Source of the DNA: Tolypocladium sp. Sup5 PDA-1 | Lineage: Eukaryota > Ascomycota > Sordariomycetes > Hypocreales > Ophiocordycipitaceae | Length of the DNA: 64,000 nt | Direction: 5' to 3' | Assembly (NCBI GenBank): GCA_000750105.3 | Contig: JPHH03000026.1 | Coordinates: 248,001 to 312,000 of the forward strand | Shown here: positions 41,821 through 54,313 of the stretch, piece after piece | Numbering within the stretch: position 1 is the first letter of the stretch | Layout of the letters: each line of letters begins with the position of its first letter | The notes under the pieces: generated by a model | Told to the model about the DNA's origin: nothing | Seen by the model: only the letters and a program-made list of their open reading frames with translations | Databases searched by the model: none | Program-made: the position numbers and the translations under genes

Positions 41821-42316
41821 CGATGATGTACATCAACGAAAGAAGTGTAACGAGCCCTGGACGCTTGTATAGAATCTCCGCATGTAATTTACCGAACCAA
41901 TTTACTGTACATTAGCACACCATGACACACACAAACACACATACGAAGGCGTGACAGGTCTGTGGAAATGTAGATGGATATTCCATATTGATATCTAAAG
42001 CTGCCGAGTGCGCTTTTCAAGTACGTACTTGCTCGGTTAACGCCCACGTCTGGCGAGCTATATGCAAAGACTGAATGAAGAAGCAAACGCCGCCATCCGA
42101 GCAAGTGCAGTGGCACACCAAACTCCGCCCCGGAAGAACCCCCTATTCTATAAGTGACGATGACGATGACGAGGGAGAGCGCTTATCCAGTAAACGGCCC
42201 TCCTGTCCTTTCCCAGAACCCCGTGTATCGATGAATAAGTAAATGAGTGAGTGAGTGTGTGATTACAACTTCCCTACGGTAAAGAAGAGGAGAGTGGTGG
42301 TTGTGACTAGTTCTCG
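41821..42316. other. Convergent 3' intergenic region, 496 bp
   Basis: Holds the 3' ends of the PPR and Atos-like genes. Local CACACACA run near 41923-41940 and GAGT repeats near 42243-42258. No gene. Confidence 0.45.
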
Positions 42317-44751
42317 CTAGTCGTCCTGCGCGCCTGGCGATTGGGGCTTGACGCCGAGAGAGCGCAGCCGCTTAGAGAGCAGGCCCTCTGCACCACCGCC
42401 CTGGACGCCGGCGCCGGCGAGGCTGCCGTTGAAAGCATTGCCGCCGTAGCCGAGGTCCCCCTTATTAAGCTTCTCGTACTGCGGCGCGCCCCAGGGGTCG
42501 AGCCCGGCCGAGTCCTTGGTCGACGGGCGGCTGGCCTGGGAGGAGGAGCCGGTGGAGCGGTGGCCAGCGGCGGTGACGCTCGTCCGCGTCGAGTCGCTGA
42601 CGTCGTCGCTGTCGCCGCGGTCGCGAGGGGGCAGGCGGAACGGGATCGGATCCACGGGCAGGGTGTTGCCGCTGGCGGCGCCCGAGAACTGCTCCATGCT
42701 CGCCTGGCCGCTGGAATACAGGCCGTCGGCCGTGTCAAACGCCCGGATCGACGCCCCACCGACGGAGACGCCGAGGCTGCGCCTCCTAAGCGCCTTTTCG
42801 GCGGCCAGCATCGCGCCGGACGACGACGTCGGCGGGTGCATGACCCTGATGGGCTTGTACGGCGTGAACCGCGGCTCCGGCCACGTCGTCTCGTTGCGGA
42901 GCTTCTCCTTGCCGTCGGGCACGCGGTTGGCGAAGACGACGCGGATGCTTTTGTACAGGTAGAATCTGCCCCTGGACGGGCAGCAAATGTGCAGGTGAAC
43001 CAGGTATCTGAGCATCGGGCGGCTCATTCTATCCGTCTCACTAGGGTTGGGGACGTGGTCGATGATCGGGCCGGCCGAGTAGCTGCGCTGGCGGATAAAA
43101 GTCTTGGTCCCGGGTTCCATGCCCGTCAGATCATATGGTACCAGGAAGAGCTTGACCGCCGTCTTGTTCTGGTTCTTGATGATGATCTGTATCTGGCCCT
43201 TCTCCGGGATCCGGTAGCTGCCACCGGGCGGAGCCTTTGGGGACGCGGATCGACGATTGGGTCTTGGTGTTCTTCGGCGCTCCCCGTCGGCGTCTGAGCC
43301 GGCCATGTCCAGATCGCTGTCTGCCGGCTTCCTATCCGAGTACCGGCTCTGGGCCTTTCTCTTGGATCGCAATTCCTCCTCCAGGTTGGGCAGCCCGTTC
43401 TCCAAGTCAACCTGCCCCACATACGGACTCGGCCCGTCGTCAGACTGGGATCGTCCATGCGGCGTGCTGCTGTAGCTGTAGTAGACGGCGGGAAACGGTA
43501 GCGTGACGTGGGCAGGGCAGCGGAGGCTTGATTTGCATTTGCCCTTGCCCAAGACGCCGATCTGAGCCAAAAAGTCAAACGGCTTCGACGGCGTGGTGGA
43601 CATGCGGCCGCGGAGGATACTCTCCTCGTACGATCCAACCATGGAAGCGTGCTGGATCGGGGACACGTCTGAGCCAAGAGACGGCCGCCTCGAGCGTAGC
43701 ATGGCCGGGGTCTGCGGCGAAGTGCCATACTGCAAGTAACTGGGCGTCGAGGTCAGAGACCTGCGCGGCTGGTGTGCTTGGTATGGTAGTGAACCGTCCC
43801 GTCGTTGCAGGGGCGTCCAGGCCGTCATGGAAGGCCGAGATGATGGAGACGCGAATGGAGACGAGTGGGATGAGGTGAGTGTATGTCGCCTAGAGCTGAG
43901 CCGCCCTGTGGACAGATTGATGATGCCGGGTGGCATGGAGAAATCGGGCTCATCGTTGCTCTCAGACTGCACCAGGGGGCTGGTGGGCGGTTGATAGGCG
44001 AAGCTGGATGAGAGGGAGGACGACAGGGGAGAAGCCGTGGACCTGAAGCTTCTAACACTATCTGGAGGCACAATCCTACTCTCGTATCGGAAGGGTGTAT
44101 AGTCCCGGGGAGGCGATGTCGCAATCCAAGGGCTCTGGACAGAAACGCGGTCTTCGACTTTCTGCCTGCCCATGCGAGTGCCGGATTGCGGTTCCTCCTC
44201 TTGCCTCTCGTCGTTTGTGAAATCGCCACTGTGCAATGCTGACCGTGGCCGCTCGATGTTGAGTCCGTCCTGCAGCCTCTCGTCTACGTGATCCTGGGCC
44301 GTATTGTTCTTCTCAGGCGTTATCTGGGCGGGCGGCAGGAGCCCTGGCGACTGGGACGACGAGCGAGATGTCCTGCTCACATCGATGGTGTTGCCTTGTT
44401 GGAGGATTGACTCGAGCTACGGAAGACGGTCAGTATAAGAGCGCGGCATTAGCTGCGGAGGTGCACCAAGCTGCGTACATGTCGATTTGGGATCCAGGTT
44501 GGGCTCTCTCCCCGCTTAAGTCGCTCGATCAACTCGGTCCGGCTCGACGTTGCACCGTCATCCTCGCTTCTCGGGGTCGATGGAGGCACCGGACTGTCTG
44601 GGATGGGTCCTTCGCAGAGCTCGGTGCGCAGGCTCTCCTCGGAGAGACGCCTCAGTCGCGGCGACGGGGGCTCGAGTTCAATCGGCTCGGGGTCGGAGTC
44701 CAGGCGCGGAGAGCGGTGCTCGTGGTCGAGGTCGGCTTGGAAGATGGGCAT
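42317..44751 (-). CDS. Atos-like (FAM214/DUF4210 + Chromosome_seg) protein
   Basis: Exons 44479..44751 and 42317..44416 (intron 62 nt), 790 aa. The central block 'MVGSYEESILRGRMSTTPSKPFDFLAQIGVLG' is the DUF4210 signature. The second, 'GSYRIPEKGQIQIIIKNQNKTAVKLFLVPYDLTGMEPGTKTFIRQRSY', is the Chromosome_seg domain. These two are the hallmark of Atos proteins, known in animals as transcriptional regulators of metabolism and migration and in fission yeast linked to meiotic chromosome segregation. The rest is Ser/Pro-rich and disordered, with Arg-Ser phosphorylation-type sites. A nuclear regulator is likely by family; the fungal targets are not known. Confidence 0.88.
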
Positions 44752-45695
44752 TTTCGCGAGCTAGAAGAACCGCAGCACGAGAGCTGCGGTTCCTCATGTA
44801 GTCGTTGGTCAAAATGGCGTATCGTTGGATCACCGGAGCCGGGCGTCACACGAGCCAGTGTCTCCGTCGTTTACATGCGAGTCGGCGAGCTGTGAGCTGT
44901 CCAGTTGCACGTCGGGCAGAGCCGCTGGGTTCTGGGTCGGTTTATAGCTGGTCGCAGATGAGGACGCACAGCGCTGGGCAATGTCCAGGGTGTCGGTTCG
45001 TTCGGGCGATAGCGGTGAATCACGCCAGAGCCGAGAGCGGTGCACGGGACGGATGAGGATATATACGGCTAAGGGCAGTGGGGTGCCATCGTCATGGGGT
45101 CGGGCAGTGGAGGCCACCTCAGTGCCAGATTGAGCCCTGCGTCCTGCTGCTAACGGGACGATTTGGGGGAGGCGTTGTTAGTCGGTCCCACTGGACAGCC
45201 TCCAACGTCGCTCTTACAGCATGGGCCTCATGGACATGACACCTACCTACAGTGGTGTACCTAAGGTACCTAATTTGCCTAGGTACCTACTGAGTCTGGG
45301 CAGCGAGACAACAGCGATGCAGCTCCACGGAAATGCCCGACTCTGCTGCTACCCAAGCAGCTGTCAAATCTAGGCCCGAGTGCATGCCGGTCCCCATATA
45401 ACAGGTCGTCTACGGCGCACGTCGCAGCATGTGAATGAAAGGCTGTTTCGGCTTTGCCTGGGCTCGTGTCAATGGCATGGCTCAGCCCAGTGCTGCGCTG
45501 CGCTGCGCTGCTCTACGGTGCTGTGCCGTGCTGCAGGTTACAGTGCTTGCATGACGCTGGCACCAATGGCTGGCGGAATCGCTTCCGAGCGCGACTCCAC
45601 CTCGGAGACAGCCCAGCGCAAACTTTACACTGCAGCCTCAGCCCAGCAAAGCGTCTTGAGATAGCAATCTCAACACACAACACACAACACACACA
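44752..45695. other. Divergent intergenic region, 0.94 kb
   Basis: Between the Atos-like gene (minus) and FYV7 (plus). It contains a cluster of CCTA/TAGG palindromic words at 45242-45291 (ACCTACCTAC..GTACCTAAGGTACCTA..CCTAGGTACCTAC) and CTGCG repeats at 45491-45511. No gene supported. Confidence 0.45.
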
Positions 45696-46464
45696 ATGGC
45701 TCCCAAACGGCCACTCGAGGCCTCTGAGCCGGACTCGGCGTCCAAGAAGCCCAAGCGCGGCTTCAGGGTCGGCCCCGACAACTTGCCAGACGGCCCGTGG
45801 CGGCGGAAAGGTTTGCCTCCCGTGCTCCCATTTTTTCACCATGCCCGCATGAGGTATGCAAGCATCCACATCAGACGCTCACATGACATCCCGTTTAGTC
45901 ACCAAGATCAAGAAGGACTTGATCCATAAGGCCAAGGTGAAGAAGGAGTACGCGAAGATCAAGGCACGCGAACAAGAGACTTCTGCCGGAGCGACTCGCA
46001 AGAACACGGCTGCGGCTCATGACGAGCCAGATCATGAAGATGTCGGGGGGGATGCCGGTGAGCGTGAGCATGGAAACGACGCCGCGGCCCAAGAGGACGA
46101 GCAGCCGATGCACCCGACGAGAGAGCTCATGCTCAAGGATGAGGAAATGGCCCAGGTCGGCGCAGGCGCGAAACCAGACACCGCCGAGACCGCCCCCACG
46201 AGCGACGGGAACCGCCGCAGGACAAGGCGCCCCGGGTACTACGACAAGCAGCTGGAAAAGGCGGAGCAGAAGCGCATCGAGGCCGAGGAGAGGACCAGGG
46301 AGATGGAGCGTCGTCGTGAGGAGCGGGACCGCAGGCTGGCAGAGCGGGAGCGCTTCAAGAAGGCCATGGCCAAGACGAGGGGCAAGGACGGCAAGAAGAA
46401 GCTCGGGCGGGAGAGTACGCTGCTGCTGGACAAGGTCAAGAGACTCATCTCTGAGGGACGATGA
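45696..46464 (+). CDS. FYV7: rRNA-processing protein FYV7
   Basis: Exons 45696..45810 and 45899..46464 (intron 88 nt), 226 aa. The N-terminus 'RGFRVGPDNLPDGPWRRKVTKIKKDLIHKAKVKKEYAKIK' is the core Fyv7/TAP26 motif: a Gly-Pro-Asn-like turn, then a Lys-rich helix. A long acidic/Ala-rich linker is followed by a highly charged helix of Glu/Arg ('QKRIEAEERTREMERRREERDRRLAERE') and a basic end. Yeast Fyv7 joins the SSU processome and is needed for 35S-to-20S pre-rRNA cleavage. Length is somewhat above the yeast protein (about 150 aa) owing to the linker, as usual in filamentous fungi. The splice was fixed by the conserved KVTKIKKDL junction. Confidence 0.9.
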
Positions 46465-47456
46465 GAGGGGCCCGGGGGGGGGGTTTGACCGAGTATCGTT
46501 GAGTGAGGCTGATTCAACAACACCGAAGGCGCACTCTTTAACTTGTGGCTTTTGAACAAAGGAAGAAAGCAAGGCATAACTTAGTAAATGACTGGAACAT
46601 GATATAATATTGGCCATGCTTACAACCTTCGATCTCTCAGCAGTGTTCATGAGGCTGGACTGAACGGCCAAGGTCATCCTGGGGTACCAGCGACGGATGA
46701 TTCTCACGGCAAGCCCCCACGCAAGACTCACTCACCGCAATTATCAGCAAGACCAGGCCAAGGCAATGGCGCCTACGAGTAGTTCTCGGTTACCGACTCA
46801 GTTTCCGATTGATGCAAGGCTGGGCGTCGGATAGACAGACTACGTCTCAGATGCCTCTGGGTCGCCAATTGCAAAGGACCTCACTGAAGCAGCAACGATC
46901 ATTACGAGTTTAGCCAACAGACTGGCTGATTCCAAAGCAAGACGCAGCCGCACAATTACTCGTGTGCCATGTGAAACTGGTCAAGTTCGATAATGTCTCG
47001 CAAGAGGCATACCTACCTTACTGCAAGGTGTGAAACCGCGAGCATCTTCAAATACAGAAGGTGGCATTCCCCATGCACGCAGAGAAGAGCAGCCCTGCGC
47101 AACCCGGCCGTGATTGAGACCCGTGGCAAGGGTCATGGCATCGTGAGATGGCGGGGGCTTTCCTCGATGCTGGGATGATGAGGGGATGATGAGAGGGAAG
47201 GTCAACGTGGTCAGGTACCCGAGACACCAGACGCACCCAGGGCTGATCCACGGAGCCTCTCACTTCTCACTGTCAACGTCGCTGCGATCGGATCTCAGTT
47301 CTGGCAGTCTGCAGCCGGATCGCTACTACGTCTGTGTGTCGGCGAGAACAGATCAGACGGTGGCACGGGCGCTGCCCAAGTGGCCCGCAACGCCGTTAAG
47401 TGCGTGCATCTGACACGGGTGAAGCGCGCTGGACCCATGGAACGCTGAGAATGCCA

Positions 47457-47479
47457 GGCAAGGCAAGGCAAGGCAAGGT
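47457..47479. repeat. (AAGGC)n pentanucleotide tandem
   Basis: Four to five uninterrupted GGCAA units in the interval downstream of FYV7. Confidence 0.75.
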
Positions 47480-49190
47480 GGTGGTTTCGTACTTTAGCCG
47501 AGGACAAAGGAAACGGAGGTTCCCTGAACTCGCCGTGCCGTCAGCAACCGGAGGGCAAGGAAAGATATTATCACGCCTTCCGGGGGGTGACTTTGCAAAG
47601 AATTGGGCTCCTGGTCTCCTTGACCAGATCCTGCAGGTGTTGCGTGGCGCATCCAGGGGCGAGGGAAAGGGGAGTTTAGCCGAGCAAGGGTCGGCTCTTG
47701 GAGTCTGTTCTCATGGAGCGGCGGCGATTCATTAACCGCAACGAGGGGCTTATTGCAAGTTAGTGCGGGATGATGGGGGAAGGGGATGGATGCGGATGCA
47801 AGGCAGGGCGCCGGAGGATTTGGAAATGAAAGCGGCCGGCGGCGGCAATTGTCTGTTGGTACGGGAAGGCGGCGATGGAGGAGGTTGGTAATTAACAGGT
47901 TCGTCCACGATGTTGTGGAACCAACCAGGGGCATAAGATACGAAGCTCTCCGTACGAGTACTCCGTATCCAAGGCTCAGAACTCCAAGAGTCGCCGAGAA
48001 AGGGATGTACGAGTAGTCAACGGCACGTGCCCCTTTATCGCAGCTCGTCCACATACGAGTAGCTGCTGGCTGCGAGGATGCCAAGCCCTCCTCGTCGTCA
48101 GCAAGATATATCCCGCCGAAGTGGCTCATCATCAATCATCAAGGATCCATAACCTGTCGTCGAGCCAGGACCCGCGAACCAACCCCTTGTCTCCATCTGC
48201 AGCCCAGCAGACGACAAGGGATGGCCGGCATACTCGTAGGCTGCTAGCACCAAAACAGCCACAGATCAGCCGCAGCTCGCAGCAACAAAAACGGAGGGAC
48301 TCGCGGGACGTTCGATGCCTCTTAGTCTTGGCTTGCCCCTGGCGAAGTCGCCCCCCCCTTCTGTTTCGTCCCTGGAGAGACTCCATGTAGATGAAACAGC
48401 AGCACGCCAGGTGGAGCGGCTGGTTTGTTTGCTGGCCAGCTTGCCTACCAACGCGCATGCATGGATATTGTATTATTAACGAGACACAGGGCAGAATTGA
48501 TTGCCTTGTTCTTGCTGTCAGGCCAGTCCCAACCGGTCGGGTCTGTCTTGCTCCCAAGCTGTTGGTTGTGGTGCTGTTAGTCCGTACCTAGATGCTGCCG
48601 GCATGTAGCCTACTTCGTAAAAACAGGTCAACTGCCCTGCAGAGCAGCAGTGCAGCCGCAACAAGGGACTGCCGTGCTATAAAAAGGGGGTCCCTGTTGG
48701 CTACTCGCGCCGGCGCATTTGGCATCTCCTAATGCGGGCAGGGCGGGTGTTCTGGCTGGAGACACGGCAGCAAGCCACACCGTTTCTGCGCTTCTCCCTC
48801 CCCCGGCTCGACTGTCTGACGCGCCGCTGGTCTTCTGGGAAACAGAGTTCAGCAACCTGCTCTCGCACGGGATGGCCGACATCCCAGGCCGTTTGCTTAT
48901 ACAAGAGATCGAGTATACGGAGGTTAAAGGTTTGTTAGCAGCGTTTGGAATCTGCGTAAGTTGCCTTGGGTATAATGCTGCCCACGTCCCCGTCAGGCCA
49001 CTCCCGGGAGCGTCTCGGCTGACTTACAAACACACCGCCCTCGCGAGGGGCCTGGCATCCGGTGCCTCTACCGCCAGCGATTGGATCCCGAGCATTGATT
49101 GCTGAGTCGTACATACTCCGCACAGGGACTGCAGATGCGCGGTTTCTCCGCATCCAGTGACCCAGGCCAAACCGCCCATCCCTGTTGTCG

Positions 49191-49215
49191 CTGCTGCTGC
49201 TGCTGCTGCTGCTGC
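49191..49215. repeat. (CTG)n microsatellite
   Basis: About eight consecutive CTG units in the geneless interval upstream of the LIM-RhoGAP gene. Perfect repeat, not inside a supported CDS. Confidence 0.85.
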
Positions 49216-50151
49216 GAGTTCTCCTTGCCAGATGCAATCGCCAACAGACGGGCCCCCTGGTGGGCCGCTGTTGGCCCCCAAAGCGACCCCCCCAAGCCCC
49301 CCCTCCTCATCCCTCAGTGGAACCGGACCGCCACGTCCCACAGTTCGTCGCGCTTGCGAGCCTGCAGTTTGGCGCCAGCAAAAGACGTGCAGCGGGCAGT
49401 CACGGCATCGTGTAACAGGGTCGACGGAGAGCTGCTGAGGGTAATCCGTACGGATACGGACTACCGACTGCAGCAGGCTGCGCGGGTTTAGCGAGCGTGT
49501 GCCTGCATAGATCGTCTTCCATCTGTCTCCCTCCTGATTGACACCGTCCCGTGCAACAATTGCCGCTTCTGCACGCGGGCACTAATTGGTCTCGAGTCGC
49601 AGCCTGCCGCGTAAAGACGGGCGCTGTCTCTCGATTGACGCAGCATTCCAGCACGACGCGGGTCGTCGATTAATTAGTAGATCAAGGGACCTGTCAAGGA
49701 GAGAAGAAAGGGACCGCGTCTCCTAGCGTGCATAGCACGATACTGGCCCTGATGTAAGAACAGCAGTTGAACTTGATACACACCACATGCTGTGCCAGGC
49801 GTCGTGTCCCCCATACCGTAGCTTGTATTATGTACGGCGCTCCTTAGCACTGTACCTGTACTTTAGTCCCCTGCCTGCCTGTTGTTAGCCCCTGGACTCG
49901 AACATTGCTGACCCGGATTTCCGTACCGGTACCTGCTTACCCTTAGCCAGCGACCGCAGTTCATACGACACATTATTCCCCCCCTTCGCGTCCAACAGAA
50001 CGCCGCCTACCTCCCCCAGCCTCACCCGCTCAACGCCGACGAGCATCCACGACGACGCCGCGCTCTCCTCCTCCATTTTCCTTCCACCGTCGTCGGAGAC
50101 TCCACTCGTTTGGCCGCGCTGCTTCGAGCTCAGAGCCCTCGTCCATCCTCG

Positions 50152-50153
<2 letters not shown>

Positions 50154-50184
<31 letters not shown>
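50154..50184. repeat. (GTC)n microsatellite
   Basis: About ten consecutive GTC units, about 330 bp upstream of the LIM-RhoGAP ATG, probably in its 5' leader or promoter. Confidence 0.85.
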
Positions 50185-50186
<2 letters not shown>

Positions 50187-50517
50187 TTCTTCCTCCACGG
50201 CCTCGAAAACCGCCCCGTGGCAGCGCCACTCGCGCCCTGGCCGCCACTCGATCCGCGTCATCGGAGAGACGTTTGGCTGTGCCAGATCGTTCGACGGATG
50301 CATCTCTCCCTCGCCAGCTGCCCAGCGCTGCTCGCTTTGTCTGCCCGCCGAGTCGATCGCTCCCCGACGTCGCTCTGAGGCGCCGTCGATGCCCGAGAGT
50401 CCGTAGCTACATCCCGCCCTTTGTCGCACAAATCCTCACCGACGCCCGTCTCGCTCGTCGACTCTACCGCTCCGATAGGTTGACCGTCCTTGGCCGCGTG
50501 CGCCGCATCTTTCCGCC

Positions 50518-53500
50518 ATGGCGACCATCGTGGACGAATACCTGGACAGCCCCTTGGAGACTGACGATGTCTTCCCGTGCAAGGGCTGCGGAGAGGTTCG
50601 TACTCGATGCCCTGCTGTCCTCTGCAGCATACGCGCGCAGAAAGCTGACATGCCCCATCTTGTGTAGATCCTCGAGGAAGGCAAAGCGTTCGAATTAGGT
50701 ATGTTGGTGTTACGAGTGGCCTGGCTGCTCCCTTCACCAGACCCTCGAGTTTTTTCTTGCTCTGCCAGCTGGCAGGCCTTGCGCCCATCACTCTACCCCC
50801 GTTGCCCCTGATAACCCACCCCGAGTGACTGGCTGACACCCTTTTTCAACAGCTGGCAATCGATGGCATCTTGACTGCTTCCGCTGCAACACCTGCGGCA
50901 CCCTTCTCGACTCCGATGCCAACCTTCTACTCCTTGGTGACGGATCCCTCATATGCAACAACTGTACATACAGCTGCAGCGCCTGCGGCAACAAGATCGA
51001 GGACCTAGCCATCCTCACCGGGGACCAGGCCTTCTGCGCCACCTGCTTCCGATGCCGAAATTGTAAACGAAAGATTGAGAACCTCCGATATGCGAGGACC
51101 TCACAGGGCATATTTTGCATGGGATGCCACGAGACTCTAATGGCCAGACGCAGGAAGAAATCAAAGGCTGCGGCCGCTGCCAAGACTCGAGAGAAAGATC
51201 ACTCGCCCATGATAACCGACAAGTCCCTACCCGCGCTGCCGCCCAGTGCCATGCCATCCAACGCCTTCGCCAACGACCGCGTCGATCCCGACTCCGATAC
51301 CCCCACCGAACTCTCTCCTCGCCCTCGCGCTGGCCACAGGCACGTTGAATCCACTTCCCGGGGCAGCTCGCGGCCTGCTCGTTCGCCCGAACGCGAGTCT
51401 GTCAAGCCCGAGGGACTTAGCCTCCCGGCCAGCACCTATCGAAAAAACCGCAATTCCGCCATGTTCCCGACTGCGGAATCCGGCACTGGGGAGTCGCCTG
51501 ATGGCGGCTTCTTCATATCCGTTGCGCTCGATCCGAGCCCTGGCCCACACGGGACCCCCAGGTCCACCTCGGACAGTGCTGGAGAGGCTTCCAAGAGGAA
51601 GAAGGAGGACTATTTCAGCGTCCCCAAATCGACTGCCTCCTCTGAGAAGCGTAGCGACTCCCACGCGTCGACTCCGCATATCGCTTTCCAGGACAAGGGC
51701 CGTCAGCCCTCGTCGGACCACGACGTCGCCCAGGTCAAGCCTCAGTCTCGCAAGCTCTCCAGGTCGTCGGAGCAGGATCAGAGTAAGACCTCCCCGTCCG
51801 GGGACGACTTTAAACTGCAAGATGCTCCCAAGGCCAAAAAGGACCTTGCGTCGCGAAGCAACAGCTCGCACTCTTCCTCCGCCCTGCAGGATACCAACTC
51901 GGGCAAGACAGCTAATGGCGTTTCCCGGAAAGATGGCCTGCCCAATTTGTCCGACTTGAAAAAGGCCAACGAGAACACCCCGCCATCTCGAGCCTCCCAA
52001 GACTCGAGATGGCAAGATGACGATGACATGAGCTCCTCGTACGATGCTAGCGTCAAAAGCACTCCCCGCCTGGACAGCAGCTCCAAGGCCATCACGCGAA
52101 AGGAGGTCCCGTCGGTCGTCTCCTCGCGCAACGGTATTTACTCCCCCACGTAGTGGATGTCCTCAAGGCTGTCACTAATTACCTCTCTTGTAGCGAATGG
52201 GAAGACGGGATCGCAGAGCAGGCCAGGCCCGCCCGAGAAGAAGAATACCGACACCTACATGCACCCTCGTGCGGCACCAGCGCCTCCGGGGGGCCAAGGC
52301 CATGTCGGCAAGGAGTCGATCAGCTCCAAAGACGAGCAAGCCTCTCCCAAGGTCTCTCCAAAGCTGCCTAGGTGGAGTAGCGGAGGCGACTTTAGCCTGG
52401 ACGAGGACATGGCTAGGATTCTTGGCACCGACGAAGGTTCCTCCTCGATCCTGCGAAGAGTATCCAACGCCGTCCGGCACGGCCGCACGGGCAGCGTCGA
52501 ATCTAGCTACAGCCCTCAGCGAGTCAGCCACACTCGAAGCATCAGCGAGACGACGCGGGCGACGGCCTCGCCAAGGTGGCCGAAAACCCCTCTCGATGGC
52601 CACAACGGTCACCCCGATATCAGTAACCCCGTTTCGCTCACCTCTGGCGACGACCCCAACTTGCTCAAGCGACAGCTTAGGAACTCGGAGCAACGAGTCG
52701 CTGAGCTGGAGCGACAGTTCAACACGGAGAACGACCTCAAGAACCTCAACAAGAAGCTCATGGAAAAGAGGAAGACTGTTTCCGTCCTCGACACCCAGAC
52801 TGAGATTATGATTCGTCAGCTCGAGGTCCTGGCCGGCTATGTTGAACGGGCAAAGGAGACGAAGACGCCCATTGATCCTCGGGAGCTGGAAGATTCAGCC
52901 ATCAAGGAGTTCGTGCAGAAGCTCGACAAGGTCAAGCTGGTCATGTCTACGTCTATCGAGCAGCTCCACGAAGAGCGGAATCAGTTGATTGAGGAGAAGA
53001 ACCAGGCTGCGGCGGACAGGGATCGTGCCCTCATGGAGTTTGAGCAGCTGTCTTCCAAGAATGCTCAACTCGCCGACATGAACAACGACCTCACGCATCA
53101 GATCCAGGAGCGCTTCAAGTCTCAGATTGGCGGAGACATGAAGTCGCTCAACGGTCTCGGGATCTATGGCCATAACAATCGGGCCACTGGCTCCTCGGTC
53201 AACCTCGATACCATCAGCATGACGACTGGTGCCACTCTGATTCCTGACGAAGAGCCAATTGTTGAATCCGGCCCTACTGTGGTACAGGTTCGCAAGGGTC
53301 AGGTCAAGAAGTTCAACTGGAAGAAGGGGTCCAAGACCATGGCCCAGAACGTTGCCAAGGGAGTCAACAGAGCCGTTGTTGCATTCTCGGACCGGGAGAG
53401 AATCCAGCATCAAGGCCTGGTAGGTGACAACATTGGCTTGCCATACAACATGACTGTTTCGCAAGTTGAATCACCTGCGGCCGCGATTGGGCCCAACAAC

Positions 53501-54313
53501 AGCCAGAATAAGCAGCAGGCATTCGCCTTCTTTGGCAAGAAGAACGCCATGCCCAAGTCCATGTCAGCCAGCGCCATGTCGGCCCCTGCCGCTGCTGAAC
53601 CACCATCAACGCTCTTCGGATCCGAGCTGCCTGAGCGGGCGGAATACGAGCGTCGCCAGATCCCCACCGTTGTGACGCGCTGCATCGAAGAGGTTGAGCT
53701 CAGGGGCATGGATCAGGAAGGCATCTACCGAAAGACGGGCGGCAACTCGCAAGTCAACATGGTCAAGGACGGCTTCGAGAAGGATGACAACTTTGACATC
53801 TCGGACCCGGATCTGGACATTACTGCAGTCACCAGTGTCCTGAAGCAGTACTTTAGAAAGCTGCCGACCCCGCTTCTTACATTTGATGTGTATGAGCGCA
53901 TCTTGGAATCGAACGGTATGTTGAACCCATTCATCGGGTGCTTCGCTCATGGTGCTAACTGCGCGCAGCCGTCGCCGACGAGGCGGAGAGATGCGATCAC
54001 TTGCGGAAGACATTTTTGTCGATGCCGCAGAGCCACAGCGATTGTCTGGAGTTTTTGATGTTCCATCTTGCTCGAGTCGCTCAGCGGGAGCCAGAGAACT
54101 TGGTAAGAACCCCCCTTATCGGCATGTGTAAATATTTTGTCAACGACTAACTAACCATGTGTCCAGATGTCACCCAAGAACTTGGCTGTCGTCTTTGCCC
54201 CAACAATCATGCGCGACCTCAGCATTGAGCGGGAGATGACCGACATGCACGCAAAGAACATTGCTGTGCAGTTCGTCATCGAGAACAGCCACAAGATTTT
54301 CGACGATGCTTGA
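50518..54313 (+). CDS. LIM-domain Rho GTPase-activating protein (Rga1/Rga2 type)
   Basis: Exons 50518..50595, 50668..50698, 50853..52133, 52194..53915, 53969..54102 and 54167..54313, 1130 aa. Two tandem LIM domains open the protein: CKGCGE.. (Cys21, Cys24), then HLDCFRCNTC, CNNCTYSCSACG, CATCFRCRNC and CMGC, all zinc ligands present. A Ser-rich disordered stretch (about 130-590) follows. Next is a coiled coil (about 630-790, 'LLKRQLRNSEQRVAELERQF') and a C-terminal RhoGAP domain from about residue 930. Its arginine finger lies in 'GMDQEGIYRKTGG', with later 'LPTPLLTFDVYERIL' and 'MSPKNLAVVFAPTIMR'. Such proteins switch off Cdc42/Rho1-type GTPases at hyphal tips and septa. Exon 2 is only 31 nt. 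Confidence 0.94.

Larger units (their letters stand above)
46465..50517. other. 4-kb interval without a supportable gene, simple-repeat rich
   Basis: Many open frames are present, but none has domains, signal peptides or plausible splicing. Landmarks: (AAGGC)n at 47457-47479, TACTCCGTA at 47959-47967, TATAAAAA at 48678-48685, a (CTG)8 run at 49191-49215 and a (GTC)10 run at 50154-50184. The last 400 bp are CT/CG-rich and probably the promoter and 5' UTR of the LIM-RhoGAP gene. Non-coding RNA genes cannot be excluded. Confidence 0.45.

Noticed and set aside
42341..43297. 318-codon plus-strand frame opposite the Atos-like gene
   Set aside because: Ala/Arg/Val-rich shadow of a conserved minus-strand gene.
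47494..48135. 213-codon minus-strand frame downstream of FYV7
   Set aside because: Pro/Leu-rich, no recognisable features; contains the AT-rich TACTCCGTA region.
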